A stretch of DNA of 64,000 nucleotides from NCBI RefSeq assembly GCF_036013525.1, contig NZ_CP107853.1, positions 10,912,001 to 10,976,000 on the forward strand, read 5' to 3'. Made by a program: the position numbers and the translations under genes. Under the pieces are notes generated by a model, which worked only from the letters and a program-made list of their open reading frames with translations, was not told the DNA's origin and searched no databases. This document shows positions 8,511 to 17,900 of this stretch, piece by piece. Every line of letters starts with the position of its first letter. The first letter of the stretch is position 1. The DNA is from Nonomuraea sp. NBC_00507 (lineage in GTDB: Bacteria; Actinomycetota; Actinomycetes; Streptosporangiales; Streptosporangiaceae).

Positions 8511-9557
8511 CTACGGCCGGATCTCGTAGACCATGTTGAACGCGGTCTGCGTGGCCCGCCGGAACCGGGTGAAGCCCGCCTCCGCGATCAGTTCGCGCAT
8601 CGCCGCCTCGCCGGCCTGCGCGCCCAGCGCGTAGCCGCCCGGCTGAGACAGAGCGTTGGGCACGCAGAGGAACGTGGAGCCGCTGTAGTACAGCCGTCCC
8701 ACCGGATTGAAGTTCTCCTCCACCTTGTCGGAGGCGTTCGGCTCCACCAGCAGCCACGTGCCGTCCGGAGCCAGCGCCTCCCGCACCCGGCGCGCGGCCG
8801 CGAGCGGGTCGCCCATGTCGTGCAGGCAGTCGAACATGGTCACCAGGTCGTAGCCCGACCCGGTGAAGGTCTGCGCCGTGGCCACCTCGAAGCTCACCCG
8901 GTCGCTGAGCCCGGCCTCCGCGGCCTTCTTGCGTGCCAGCGCGATCGAATCGGCGTGGTAGTCGGAGCCGGCGACCGTGACCCGCGGGTACGCCTCTGCC
9001 AGCAGCAGCGACGACGAGCCGAGGCCACAGCCGAGGTCGGCCACGCGGCCCCCGGCGGTGAGCTTCTCGTCGACCCCGTCCAACGCCGGGATCCAGTGCG
9101 GGATCAGCTCGGCCGCATAGCCGGGCCGGAAGAACGCGTCACATCCGACGAAGACGTCCTCGTGGTGCTCGTGCCAGCCGAAGCCTTCACCGGTGCGGAA
9201 CGCCTCGGTGATCCGCGGTTCGGCACGCAACATGCCCAGCGCGATCAGGAACGCGGCCGGCAGGTTGGGGCCGTTCGGGTCGGCCAGGCAGTACGCCTGC
9301 TCCTCGGTCAGCGAGAAGCGGCCGGTCTCGGGCTCGTAGCTGATATACCCGCCGGCGGCCTGGCCGCGCAGCCACTCGGTGAGGTAACGCTGGTGGCAAC
9401 CGGTGCGCTCGGCGAACTCCTCGGGCGTCGCGGGCCCCTCCGCGAGCGCCCGATAGAGACCGAGCCGCTGGCCGATCACGACGGAGCCGGCGGCTTCCGT
9501 CGCCGCCAGGTCGGCCACGAACCGGCCCAGAAACTCGTTCACCTTCTCCTGGTCCAT
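8511..9557 (-). CDS. Class I SAM-dependent methyltransferase with N-terminal winged helix
   Basis: A 348-residue methyltransferase. An N-terminal winged-helix segment (GLYRALAEGPATPEEFAERT, about 33-52) resembles the dimerisation domain of small-molecule O-methyltransferases. The SAM-binding core has VADLGCGLGSSS near residue 170, an acidic residue after strand 2 (GSDYHADS) and MFDCLHDMGD. A strong Shine-Dalgarno (AAAGGAG) precedes ATG 9555-9557. It follows the NRPS/exporter gene by 116 bp on the same strand, so it may methylate the peptide product. However, members of this group also occur away from biosynthetic genes, so substrate and cluster membership are open. Confidence 0.85.
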   Translation of the reverse strand: MDQEKVNEFLGRFVADLAATEAAGSVVIGQRLGLYRALAEGPATPEEFAERTGCHQRYLTEWLRGQAAGGYISYEPETGRFSLTEEQAYCLADPNGPNLPAAFLIALGMLRAEPRITEAFRTGEGFGWHEHHEDVFVGCDAFFRPGYAAELIPHWIPALDGVDEKLTAGGRVADLGCGLGSSSLLLAEAYPRVTVAGSDYHADSIALARKKAAEAGLSDRVSFEVATAQTFTGSGYDLVTMFDCLHDMGDPLAAARRVREALAPDGTWLLVEPNASDKVEENFNPVGRLYYSGSTFLCVPNALSQPGGYALGAQAGEAAMRELIAEAGFTRFRRATQTAFNMVYEIRP

Positions 9558-9673
9558 AGCCGGTCTCCTTTCCCGAGGGACCGGCTCCTACCGGTGTCGC
9601 TCAGCAAAGACTCGGCCGTGGCCTTTCACGGCGCTCACCCGGAGGACGGCCTCGCTGTCGCGGTGGTGCGGCA

Positions 9674-12600
9674 TCAGGTGTGTACGCGGGCCAGCTCCCT
9701 GTCCGCCTCCTCCTGGACGCTGTCGAGGTCGTCGGCGATCTCGGCGCCCGCCACCGCGTCCGGCAGATCGTCCTCCATCCGCCGCAACGGCCGGTACCAC
9801 AGGCCCAAGGCGCCCCACACCACCAAGAGCGCGCCCGTCACGGCGAGCAGCAGTCCGACGCCCCGGCCGGGGCCGACGCCGACGAGGTCTCCGACGACCG
9901 TGCTCGCCAGCGCCCCACCGGGCTCCAGCGACGGGCCGAACAGGTCGGACAGCAGTGGCGCGGTGAGGAAGGCCAGCGGCGTCATGGACACCGCCAGCAT
10001 CTGGTTGGTGGCCAGCACCCGGCCCTGCAGTTCCAGCCCCACCTTGAGCTGGATGAGCGACAACCAGTGCGTGTTCAGGATGCTGAGGAACAACCACGAC
10101 AGGAGGCCGCCGAAGGCCGCCAGGGCGACCGACGGGCGCAGGCCGATCAGCAGGATCCCGAAGCCGAAGCCGCTGACGAAGCCGACCATCCCGATCGCCC
10201 GCCGCTCCGTGCCGCCCCAGAACACCATGACCAGCGTCCCGAGCACCGCGCCCAGCCCCTGGGCCGCGGTCACCGTGCCGACGGCCGCGACGTCGCCGAA
10301 CGACAGCACGGTGGGCACGGTGACCGCGAGCGCGAGCATGCCGAGGTAGTTCTCCACCACGAAGAACCCAATCATGATCATCAGCGGCCGCCGCCGGATG
10401 AGGAATCGCCAGCCGCCGGCCATGGCTTGCGTGAACGTCTCCTCCAACCGGCGGAACAGCCGATCGGGGAAGCGCACCAGCAGCAGCGTCGACAGGCCGA
10501 TGACGAAGGTGGCGATGTTCACCGCCGCCACCCCGTGCACCCCGATCATGGTGATCAGCGCCGCCCCGGCCAGCGGGGCCATGAGCATGCCGAGACCGGT
10601 CCCGAGGTTCGCGACCGCGTTGGCCTGCATGAGGTACGGCTTGGGCACGAGCTGGGCCACCGCCGCCAGGTACGCGGGCCGGTGGAAGGCCGTCACCAGC
10701 GACAACACACCGGAGATGGCGCCGACCTGCCAGACCTCGAGCCGCCCGGCGACCAGCAGGGCCACCAGCGCGGCCGTCGCCACGGCCGACACCGCGTCGC
10801 AGGCCAGCATCACCAGCCGGCGGTCCACCCGGTCCGCCACCGCCCCGCCGAGCGGGGAGGCCAGCAACGACGGCAGCGTGGCCAGCATCGAGACCAGCGC
10901 GTAGTCCGACACCCGGCCGCTCTCCTGGTAGGCCCACACGCCTAGGGCGAACGAGGTCAGCGCGCTGCCCAGCAGCGACGCGGTCTGACCGACCGCCACG
11001 GTGTAGAAGCGGCGCAGGTCACTGCGGGCGCGCTCGCCGACCACCTCCACGTCGGCCACCGGCTCGGGCAGCCGGCCCGCCGCCCAGTCGGCGAGGTGGC
11101 CGTCGATCAGCTCGGCCAGGCGCGGCGCCTGGTGCTTGAGGAAGTAGTGGCCCGCGCGCGGGATCGTGGCCAGCTCCACGCGCTCGGCGAAGGCGCCCCA
11201 CTCGTGGTAACGCTCCTGGTAGAGCTCGGTGGAGCGGTCGCGTTCGCCGATCACGCACAGCACGGGGGCGGTGAGCTTGCGCGCGCCCGCGGCGGCCAGC
11301 TCGCCGCTGAACCACGCCTGCGCCTCCTCCACGTCGTGCCGCAGGCCACGCAGCATGATCGTGGTGTCGCCGGCTTCCTCGTCGAGGGCGCCGAGCGTAC
11401 GCAGGAAGTCGCGTTGCGACCGGTCGGAGGACCACCTGTTGGCCGGGAACCTCCGGTTCCACCAGGCGGAGATCCGGCCGGGCAGCCGGGCGTCCGGGAA
11501 GCTGCCGCCGACGAACAACCCGGCGACGGGCACGCCCGACTCCTCCAGGCGCAGCGCCAGCTCGGTGGCGGCGGCCGAGCCCACGCAGTGGCCGTACAGG
11601 GCGACCGGCCCGGTGCTCAGCGTGGACAGCTCGGCCGCGACTCGGTCGGCCAGCTCCGGCAGCGTGAGCATCGGCTCGTCGGGCCGGGCCGGGTCGTGGC
11701 CGGGCAGTTCGACGGCCAGGACGGCGGTGCCGGGATGGCGGGCCGCCAGCTCGGTGGCGAGCGGCCCGTAGGCGGCGGCCGAGCCGCCACCGTACGGCAC
11801 GCACAGCACGGTACGGCTCGCCGTCGCGGGACCGGCGAGCCGGTGCAGCAGCCCTGGCTCGGCGCCGTTGCCGGAGTCGAGATGGGCGGCCAGCTCGCGG
11901 ATCGTCGGCCGGGTGAACAGGTCGATCACGCGCAGCGCCGGATCGATCTCCCTGACCGCGCGTACCGCCATGAACGAGTCGCCGCCGAGGGCGAAGAAGT
12001 CGTCGTCGACGCCCAGGTCATCGGCGCCGAGCACGCTCGCCCAGACCGCGGCGATCCGCACCTCGGCAGGCGTGCTCGGCGGGACCCGGTCGGCCGCGGC
12101 GGCCGCCTCCGGCATGGGCAGCGCCGCCCGGTCGACCTTGCCGAGAGGCGTGAGCGGCAGGGTCTCCAGGACGACGATGGCCGGCGGCACCATGTACTCG
12201 GGCAGCCGCTCCCGCAGCCCGGCGCGAACCGCCGCGAGGTCGACGGTGGCGGGCGCGATCCACGCGGCGAGACGGCGGTTGTGCGCCTCGCCGATCGGCA
12301 GCACCGCCGCCTCCAGCACACCCGGCTGGTCGTGCAGCGCGCTCTTGACCTCGCCCAGCTCCACCCGGAACCCGCGGATCTTCACCTGGTCGTCGACCCG
12401 TCCCAGGAACTCGACCATGCCGTCGGCGTTGAGCCGCACCCGGTCGCCGGTCCGGTAGCAGCGGGTGGTGCCGGTGACCGGGTCGGGCACGAAACGCTCG
12501 GCGGTCAGGTCGTCGCGGCCGAGATAGCCGCGCGCCAGACTGGGGCCGCCGATCCACAGGTCGCCCGGCACGCCGGCGGGCAGCGGGCGGCCGGCCGGGT

Positions 12601-14998
12601 CGACGACGTAGCAGTCCACGTTCGCCAGCGGCCGGCCCAGCGGGACGTTCGCGGAACCTGTGGGGGTCTCCGGTGCGACGCAGCTCAGCACGGACACCGT
12701 GGTCTCCGTGGGGCCGCAGTGGATCTGCAGCTCCAGGCCGGGACGGGCGGCCCTGACGCGTTCGGCCAGCTCCCATGAGGTCGCCTCGCCCGCGAGGATG
12801 AGCAGCTCGGCCGGCACCATGCGGGCCAGCTCGCCATGCGCCGCCAGCAGCTCCAGATGGCTGGGCACCATCTTGATCACGTCGATCGGATGGGCGGCGA
12901 GGTAGGCGGTGTAGGCGTCGGGGTCGGTGGCGGTCTCCTGGTCCACCAGGTGCACGGTGGCGCCGCTCAGGAGCGCGCCGAACAGGCAGGTCATCACCAG
13001 GTCCGAGGCCATCGTGGAGACCACGCCCCAGGAGGCGTACGGACCGCCGGAGCTCGCGTCGAGGCGCTCGGCCACCGCACGCAGGTAGTGCAGGACGGCC
13101 CGGTGCTCCACCGCCGCGCCCTTCGGCCGCCCGGTCGAGCCGGAGGTGAACAGCACGTGGGCCAGGTGGTCCGGCGCGACGGGCACGCCCGGCGCGGTCT
13201 CCGGCAGGTCCTCGGCCGGCACGTCCTCCAGGACCAGCGCGCCGGGCAGCCGTCCGGCCAGCGCCCGCTCGGCCAGCACCAGGCGCGCTCCGCAGGACAC
13301 CATGTACGCCAGCCGCTCGTCCGGGTAGGCCGGTTCGAGCGGCATGTACGCGGCTCCCGCCTTGAGCACGCCCAGGATCGCGGGAACCAGAGGCCCGTGC
13401 CGTTCGGCGAGGATGCCCACCACGTCGTCGGCTTCCACACCGGCCGCCACCAGCCGGTGCGCGATCCGGTTGGCCTGCCGCTCGACCTCCGCGTACGTCA
13501 TCGTGCCGTTGGGGTCGGCGACGGCGACGGCGTCGGGGGTGCGGGCCGCCCAGTCCTCGAACCAGGCGTGCAGCGGCCTGGACAGGTCGAAGTCCCGGCG
13601 CGGCCCGGCGATCAGCGGGCCGGTGACAGGCTCCAGGGGCACCGCACCCACCGGGGCGTCGAGGTCGGCGAGCATGCCGTCCAGCAGCGTCACGTACCAG
13701 CCGGCCATCCGCCGCGCCGTGCCCGCGTCGAACAGGTCGGCGCGGTAGGCCAGCGAGCCCTCGTAACCGTCGCCGGCGTTGGACAGCGCCAGGTTGAGGT
13801 CGTACTTGACCCTCCGCAGCGGCGGCTCGAACACCTCCGCTTCCACCCCCGGGAAGCACGGCGGCTCCGGCCGGGTGTCCAGGACGTTCAGCACCGCCTG
13901 GAAGATCGGCGTGGTGGCCAGGTTGCGCTCCGGGTGCAGCACCTCCACCACCCGCTCGAACTGCGTCTCCCGGTGCGCGAACGCCTCCAGCGCGAGGTCG
14001 CGGGCCCGGGCGAGCAGCTCGCGGCCGGTCGGGTCACCCGTCCGGTCGCCCCGCATGACCAGCGTGTTGACGAAGCAGCCCAGCATCTTCTCGGTGTCGG
14101 GATGCAGGCGGCCCGCCTCCAGGACGCCCACCGGCACGTCGTCGGTGCCCGAGACCCGGCCGAGCAGCTCCTGCCAGGCGGCCAGCAGCACCATGAACGG
14201 CGTGCCCCCGATTCCGGCGGCCGCCGCCCGCACCCGGGCCGCCAGGTCGGGACCGAGGCTGACGGGCACCTCGCCGCCGGCCCAGTCGGCGACGGCCGGG
14301 CGCGGGCGGTCGGCCGGCAGGTCGAGCACCGGTTCGAGGCCGGCGAGCCGCTCGGTCCACCAGGTCACATCGCCCGCCGGCTGTCCGGCGAGCCACTGCG
14401 CGTAGTCGCCGTACTGCACGCGCGGCTCGGGCGGGCGCTCGCCCAGGCCGAGCCCGGCGGTGTAGAGCGCCGCCAGCTCGGCGATCGCCACATCCCTGGA
14501 CCAGGCGTCGAAGGCGATGTGGTGCACGGTCAGCAGCAGCACGTGCTCGTCGTCGTCCAGCCGGAAGAGCACGGCCCTGGCCGGCGGCTCGGCGTCCAGC
14601 GCGAACGGCCGGTACGCCTCCCGTTCCAGCCGCTCCGGGTCGTCCAGGTCCGCCACCGTGATCGGCACCCGGTCGGCGCCGACCACTACGGTGCGGTCCT
14701 GGTCGACGAGCGTGCGCAGCACCTCGTGCCGCTCGGCCAGCTCCCGTACGGCGGCCAGCAGCGCGGCCGTGTCCAGCGGCCCGCGCAACCGGACGGCCGT
14801 CGGCACGTTGTACGCGCCCCGGTCGCCCGGCTCTGCGAGTTGGTCCAGGAACCACAGCCGCGCCTGCGCGGGCGACGGCGGCGCGGGCGTGCCCTTGTCC
14901 CTGGCAGGGATGCCCGGCACGGTACGGGCCGCGGCCCGGCGAGCGGCGGCCAGCCGCACCGCCAGCCGGTCCTGCAGGCTCTCCTGCGTCTCCGTCAT
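9674..14998 (-). CDS. NRPS module fused to an MFS exporter: C-A-PCP-TE-MFS
   Basis: A 1774-residue fusion. Domains in order: condensation (about 40-460; HHIAFDAW at 159-166, so the second His is present and the motif Gly is Ala), adenylation (about 470-965; FTSGSTGRPKG, YRTGD, final Lys in PLGKVDR), carrier protein (GGDS, Ser1008), thioesterase (about 1060-1310) and a complete MFS_3-like transporter (about 1325-1774, EntS-like, about 12 helices). The thioesterase nucleophile elbow is GHCVG with Cys1138, where most NRPS thioesterases have Ser; D1254 and H1284 are likely partners. My hand alignment of the A-domain pocket gives D-L-T-S-I-A-H-V-S, which I cannot match to a known substrate. ATG 14996-14998 overlaps the upstream NRPS stop by 4 bp. 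No stop or frame change separates TE and MFS. Function: final elongation, release and probably export. Confidence 0.92.
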   Translation of the reverse strand: MTETQESLQDRLAVRLAAARRAAARTVPGIPARDKGTPAPPSPAQARLWFLDQLAEPGDRGAYNVPTAVRLRGPLDTAALLAAVRELAERHEVLRTLVDQDRTVVVGADRVPITVADLDDPERLEREAYRPFALDAEPPARAVLFRLDDDEHVLLLTVHHIAFDAWSRDVAIAELAALYTAGLGLGERPPEPRVQYGDYAQWLAGQPAGDVTWWTERLAGLEPVLDLPADRPRPAVADWAGGEVPVSLGPDLAARVRAAAAGIGGTPFMVLLAAWQELLGRVSGTDDVPVGVLEAGRLHPDTEKMLGCFVNTLVMRGDRTGDPTGRELLARARDLALEAFAHRETQFERVVEVLHPERNLATTPIFQAVLNVLDTRPEPPCFPGVEAEVFEPPLRRVKYDLNLALSNAGDGYEGSLAYRADLFDAGTARRMAGWYVTLLDGMLADLDAPVGAVPLEPVTGPLIAGPRRDFDLSRPLHAWFEDWAARTPDAVAVADPNGTMTYAEVERQANRIAHRLVAAGVEADDVVGILAERHGPLVPAILGVLKAGAAYMPLEPAYPDERLAYMVSCGARLVLAERALAGRLPGALVLEDVPAEDLPETAPGVPVAPDHLAHVLFTSGSTGRPKGAAVEHRAVLHYLRAVAERLDASSGGPYASWGVVSTMASDLVMTCLFGALLSGATVHLVDQETATDPDAYTAYLAAHPIDVIKMVPSHLELLAAHGELARMVPAELLILAGEATSWELAERVRAARPGLELQIHCGPTETTVSVLSCVAPETPTGSANVPLGRPLANVDCYVVDPAGRPLPAGVPGDLWIGGPSLARGYLGRDDLTAERFVPDPVTGTTRCYRTGDRVRLNADGMVEFLGRVDDQVKIRGFRVELGEVKSALHDQPGVLEAAVLPIGEAHNRRLAAWIAPATVDLAAVRAGLRERLPEYMVPPAIVVLETLPLTPLGKVDRAALPMPEAAAAADRVPPSTPAEVRIAAVWASVLGADDLGVDDDFFALGGDSFMAVRAVREIDPALRVIDLFTRPTIRELAAHLDSGNGAEPGLLHRLAGPATASRTVLCVPYGGGSAAAYGPLATELAARHPGTAVLAVELPGHDPARPDEPMLTLPELADRVAAELSTLSTGPVALYGHCVGSAAATELALRLEESGVPVAGLFVGGSFPDARLPGRISAWWNRRFPANRWSSDRSQRDFLRTLGALDEEAGDTTIMLRGLRHDVEEAQAWFSGELAAAGARKLTAPVLCVIGERDRSTELYQERYHEWGAFAERVELATIPRAGHYFLKHQAPRLAELIDGHLADWAAGRLPEPVADVEVVGERARSDLRRFYTVAVGQTASLLGSALTSFALGVWAYQESGRVSDYALVSMLATLPSLLASPLGGAVADRVDRRLVMLACDAVSAVATAALVALLVAGRLEVWQVGAISGVLSLVTAFHRPAYLAAVAQLVPKPYLMQANAVANLGTGLGMLMAPLAGAALITMIGVHGVAAVNIATFVIGLSTLLLVRFPDRLFRRLEETFTQAMAGGWRFLIRRRPLMIMIGFFVVENYLGMLALAVTVPTVLSFGDVAAVGTVTAAQGLGAVLGTLVMVFWGGTERRAIGMVGFVSGFGFGILLIGLRPSVALAAFGGLLSWLFLSILNTHWLSLIQLKVGLELQGRVLATNQMLAVSMTPLAFLTAPLLSDLFGPSLEPGGALASTVVGDLVGVGPGRGVGLLLAVTGALLVVWGALGLWYRPLRRMEDDLPDAVAGAEIADDLDSVQEEADRELARVHT

Positions 14999-17900
14999 CG
15001 CCCGGCCTCCAGCTCCGCCACCAGCAGCTCCTCCACCGCCGAGGCGAACGCCGCCAGCACCGGCCGCTCGAACAACAACCGCACCGGCACCTCCATGGCC
15101 AGCGCTTCCTTGAGGCGGGCGGCGACCAGCATGGCCGCCAGCGAATGGCCGCCCAGCGCGAAGAAGTCGTCGTCCACGCCGACCGCATCCAAGGCGAGCA
15201 CCGCCTGCCAGACGTCGGCGACGAGCAGCTCGGCGTCGCTGCCCGGCGGGACCAGGGTGCGGGTGGCGGCCCGGTCCGGTTTGGGCAGCGCGCCCCTGTC
15301 GACCTTGCCCGAGGAGGTGGTGGGCAGCGTGTCGAGCGTCATCCACTGGCGCGGGATCATGTAGTCGGGCAACCGCTCCCGCAGCGCGGCCTCCACCCCG
15401 CCGACGTCGTCCATCCCGCCGATCAGATAGCCGACGAGGTGCTCGTCGTGTACGGCGACCACCGCGTCCGGCACCCTCTCCCGCAACGCCGCCTCGATCT
15501 CGCCCAGCTCGATCCGGTGACCGCGAATCTTCACCTGCTGGTCGCGGCGGCCGAGGAAGTCGAGCGTGCCGTCGGAGCGCCAGCGGGCCAGGTCACCGGT
15601 GCGGTAGCGGCGCTCACCCGGAGCCGGCGGGTCGTCGGCGAACGCGGCCGAAGGCAGGCCTCTGTAGCCCCGGGCCACGCCCACGCCGCCGATCCACAGC
15701 TCGCCCGGGACGCCCGGCGGGACGAGGCGGCCCGCCTGGTCCAGCACGTAAGCCCGCTCACCGGGCAGCGGCCCGCCGATGGACACGCTGTCACCGACGG
15801 GGACGCCGATCCTCGTCATGGTGGAGTAGATGGTCGTCTCGGTCGGCCCGTAAGAGTTCCACAGTTCACCGACCCTGAGCAGCATCTCGCCGGCCAGGGC
15901 CGGATCGAGGACCTCGCCGATGCTGACCACGCGTACCCGGTCGCTGCCCGCCCAGCCGGCGGCGACCAGCATGCGCAGCGTGGTCGGGGTGGCGGTGAGC
16001 AGCGTGACGCCGGAGTCGTCGATGCGCCGTGCCACCGCGTGGCCGTCGACGGCCGAGGCACGGTCGAGCAGTTCGAGCCGGAGCCCGTTGCACAGGCTGA
16101 CCCACAGGTCGAAGCCGAAGACGTCGAAGGAGAACGGGGTGAGGCCGAGCATGACGTCGTCGTCGCGGACGCCGGGCATGACCCGCATCGCCGCCACGAA
16201 CGCGGCCAGGTTGGCGTGGGTGACCTCGACGCCCTTGGGGCGGCCGGTCGAGCCGGAGGTGTAGAGCACGTAGGCCAGACCGTCCGGTGTGGTGGCGGGC
16301 GTCGCGTCCCCCGTGGGCAGGCCGGCGAGGTCGGTGAGGTCCAGTACCGTCGCGCCGGTGGATGCGGCCAGCTCGCGCGCCACCTGGACGGTGTCGTCCG
16401 CGGCGAGCACGACCGTGGCGCCGGAGTCGGCGAGCTGGTGCCGCAGCCGCTCGGCCGGGTGGTCCGGTTCGAGCGGCACGTAGGCCGCACCGGCCCTGGC
16501 CACGCCGACGAGCGCGGCGGGCAGCCGCCTGTCACGCGGCAGGCACACGGCCACGACCTGGTCTCCCTCGGGGGCGGCCGGGCCGGTTCGGAGGGCGGCG
16601 GCGATGCGTGCCGAGGCCGACGCCAGCTCGGCGTAGGTCAGCTCCCCCGCCCCGTCCGCCACGGCCACCCGCTCCGGGTGCCGTCCCGCCTGCTCCAGCA
16701 CCTCATGGACGACGGTCGCCGAGCCGGGCTCGGGGAGCGGCGCCCCGCTGCCCCAGGCCAGCAGCGTGGCCCGCTCCTCGGCGGTGACCAGCTCGAACGC
16801 CGACAGAGGCAGGTCAGGACCGGTCACCGCGGCTTCGAGCAGCCGCATCAGCCGATCGGCGAAGCCCCCGGCCTCCTCCCGGGTGAAGAGGTCGACGTCG
16901 TACTCGACCTGAATCTCGACACCCTCCACCGTCGTGTTCACGAACACCGTGCACGGCGCCTGCGCCCCGCCGCCGCTCAGCTCGCCGAGCAGCTCCACAG
17001 TGAGCCCGTCGCGCTCCAGCCGCACCGGCACGGCAGGCGGCTGGTACGACAGCACGACAGGGGTGAGCATCGTGCCCCGTGGACGCTCGATCCCGGAGAC
17101 GGCCAGCCGTTCCCCAGGCGCGAGGCCGATGTGATCGAGCGACCGGGTCGTGGCGGCCGCCGACTGGACGATGGCCCGCCGTACGGACAGGTCGCCGTCG
17201 AGGCGGAGCCGTACCGGGAGCACGTCGACGAGCGGGCCGACGAGACCCTCCAGCTCGGGGTGGGCGCGGTCGGCGACGGCCGCGCCGAGCAGCACGTCGG
17301 GCCGGTCGGTCTGGGCCGCCACCAGCAGCCCGAGCACGGTGAAGTAGACCGCGAACGGGGTCGTGCCCGTCGCCGCGGCCAGCTCGGCCGCCCGGGCCGC
17401 CGTCCCCGCCGGCACCTTGTGCACCAGCCGGGCGCCGCGGAAGCGGCTGGGCCCGCTCGGCGTGCGCGTCGACAGATCGTACGGCGGCGCGGCCCCGGCC
17501 AGTTCCTCGGCCCAGAACGCCCGCAGTCGTTCCATCCTGTCCGGGTCGCCCGCGAGCTCCTGCTCCAGCAGGGCCACGTCGCCGACCTGGACGGGCTGCT
17601 CGGCGACGGTTCCGGTGAGCGCCGCCATGAGCGTGGCGTTGGACCAGCCGTCGTAGGCGGTGTGGTCGGTGACGACGATCAGCTCGGCCGTCCGCTCGTC
17701 GTGCCAGAGCAGGGCGGCGCGCAGCAGCGGGACGTCGGCGGACAGGTCGAAGCCGTGGACCGCGAGCCGCTCGGCCAGGCCGGGCGTGTAGGCGTGCTCC
17801 TCCAGCGGGACCGGCGCCGGCGGCCGCAGTTCGGCGACCGGTTCGCCGTCCCCGCCGATCAGGGTGACGGTGCGCAGCACCTCGTGTTCGCGAACGAGCG

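Noticed and set aside
15000..15346. Extension of the C-A-PCP-TE-MFS protein upstream of 14998
   Set aside because: The extra 116 residues are an antiparallel-style low-complexity read of the upstream NRPS carrier domain in another frame; ATGA coupling at 14998 is the natural start.
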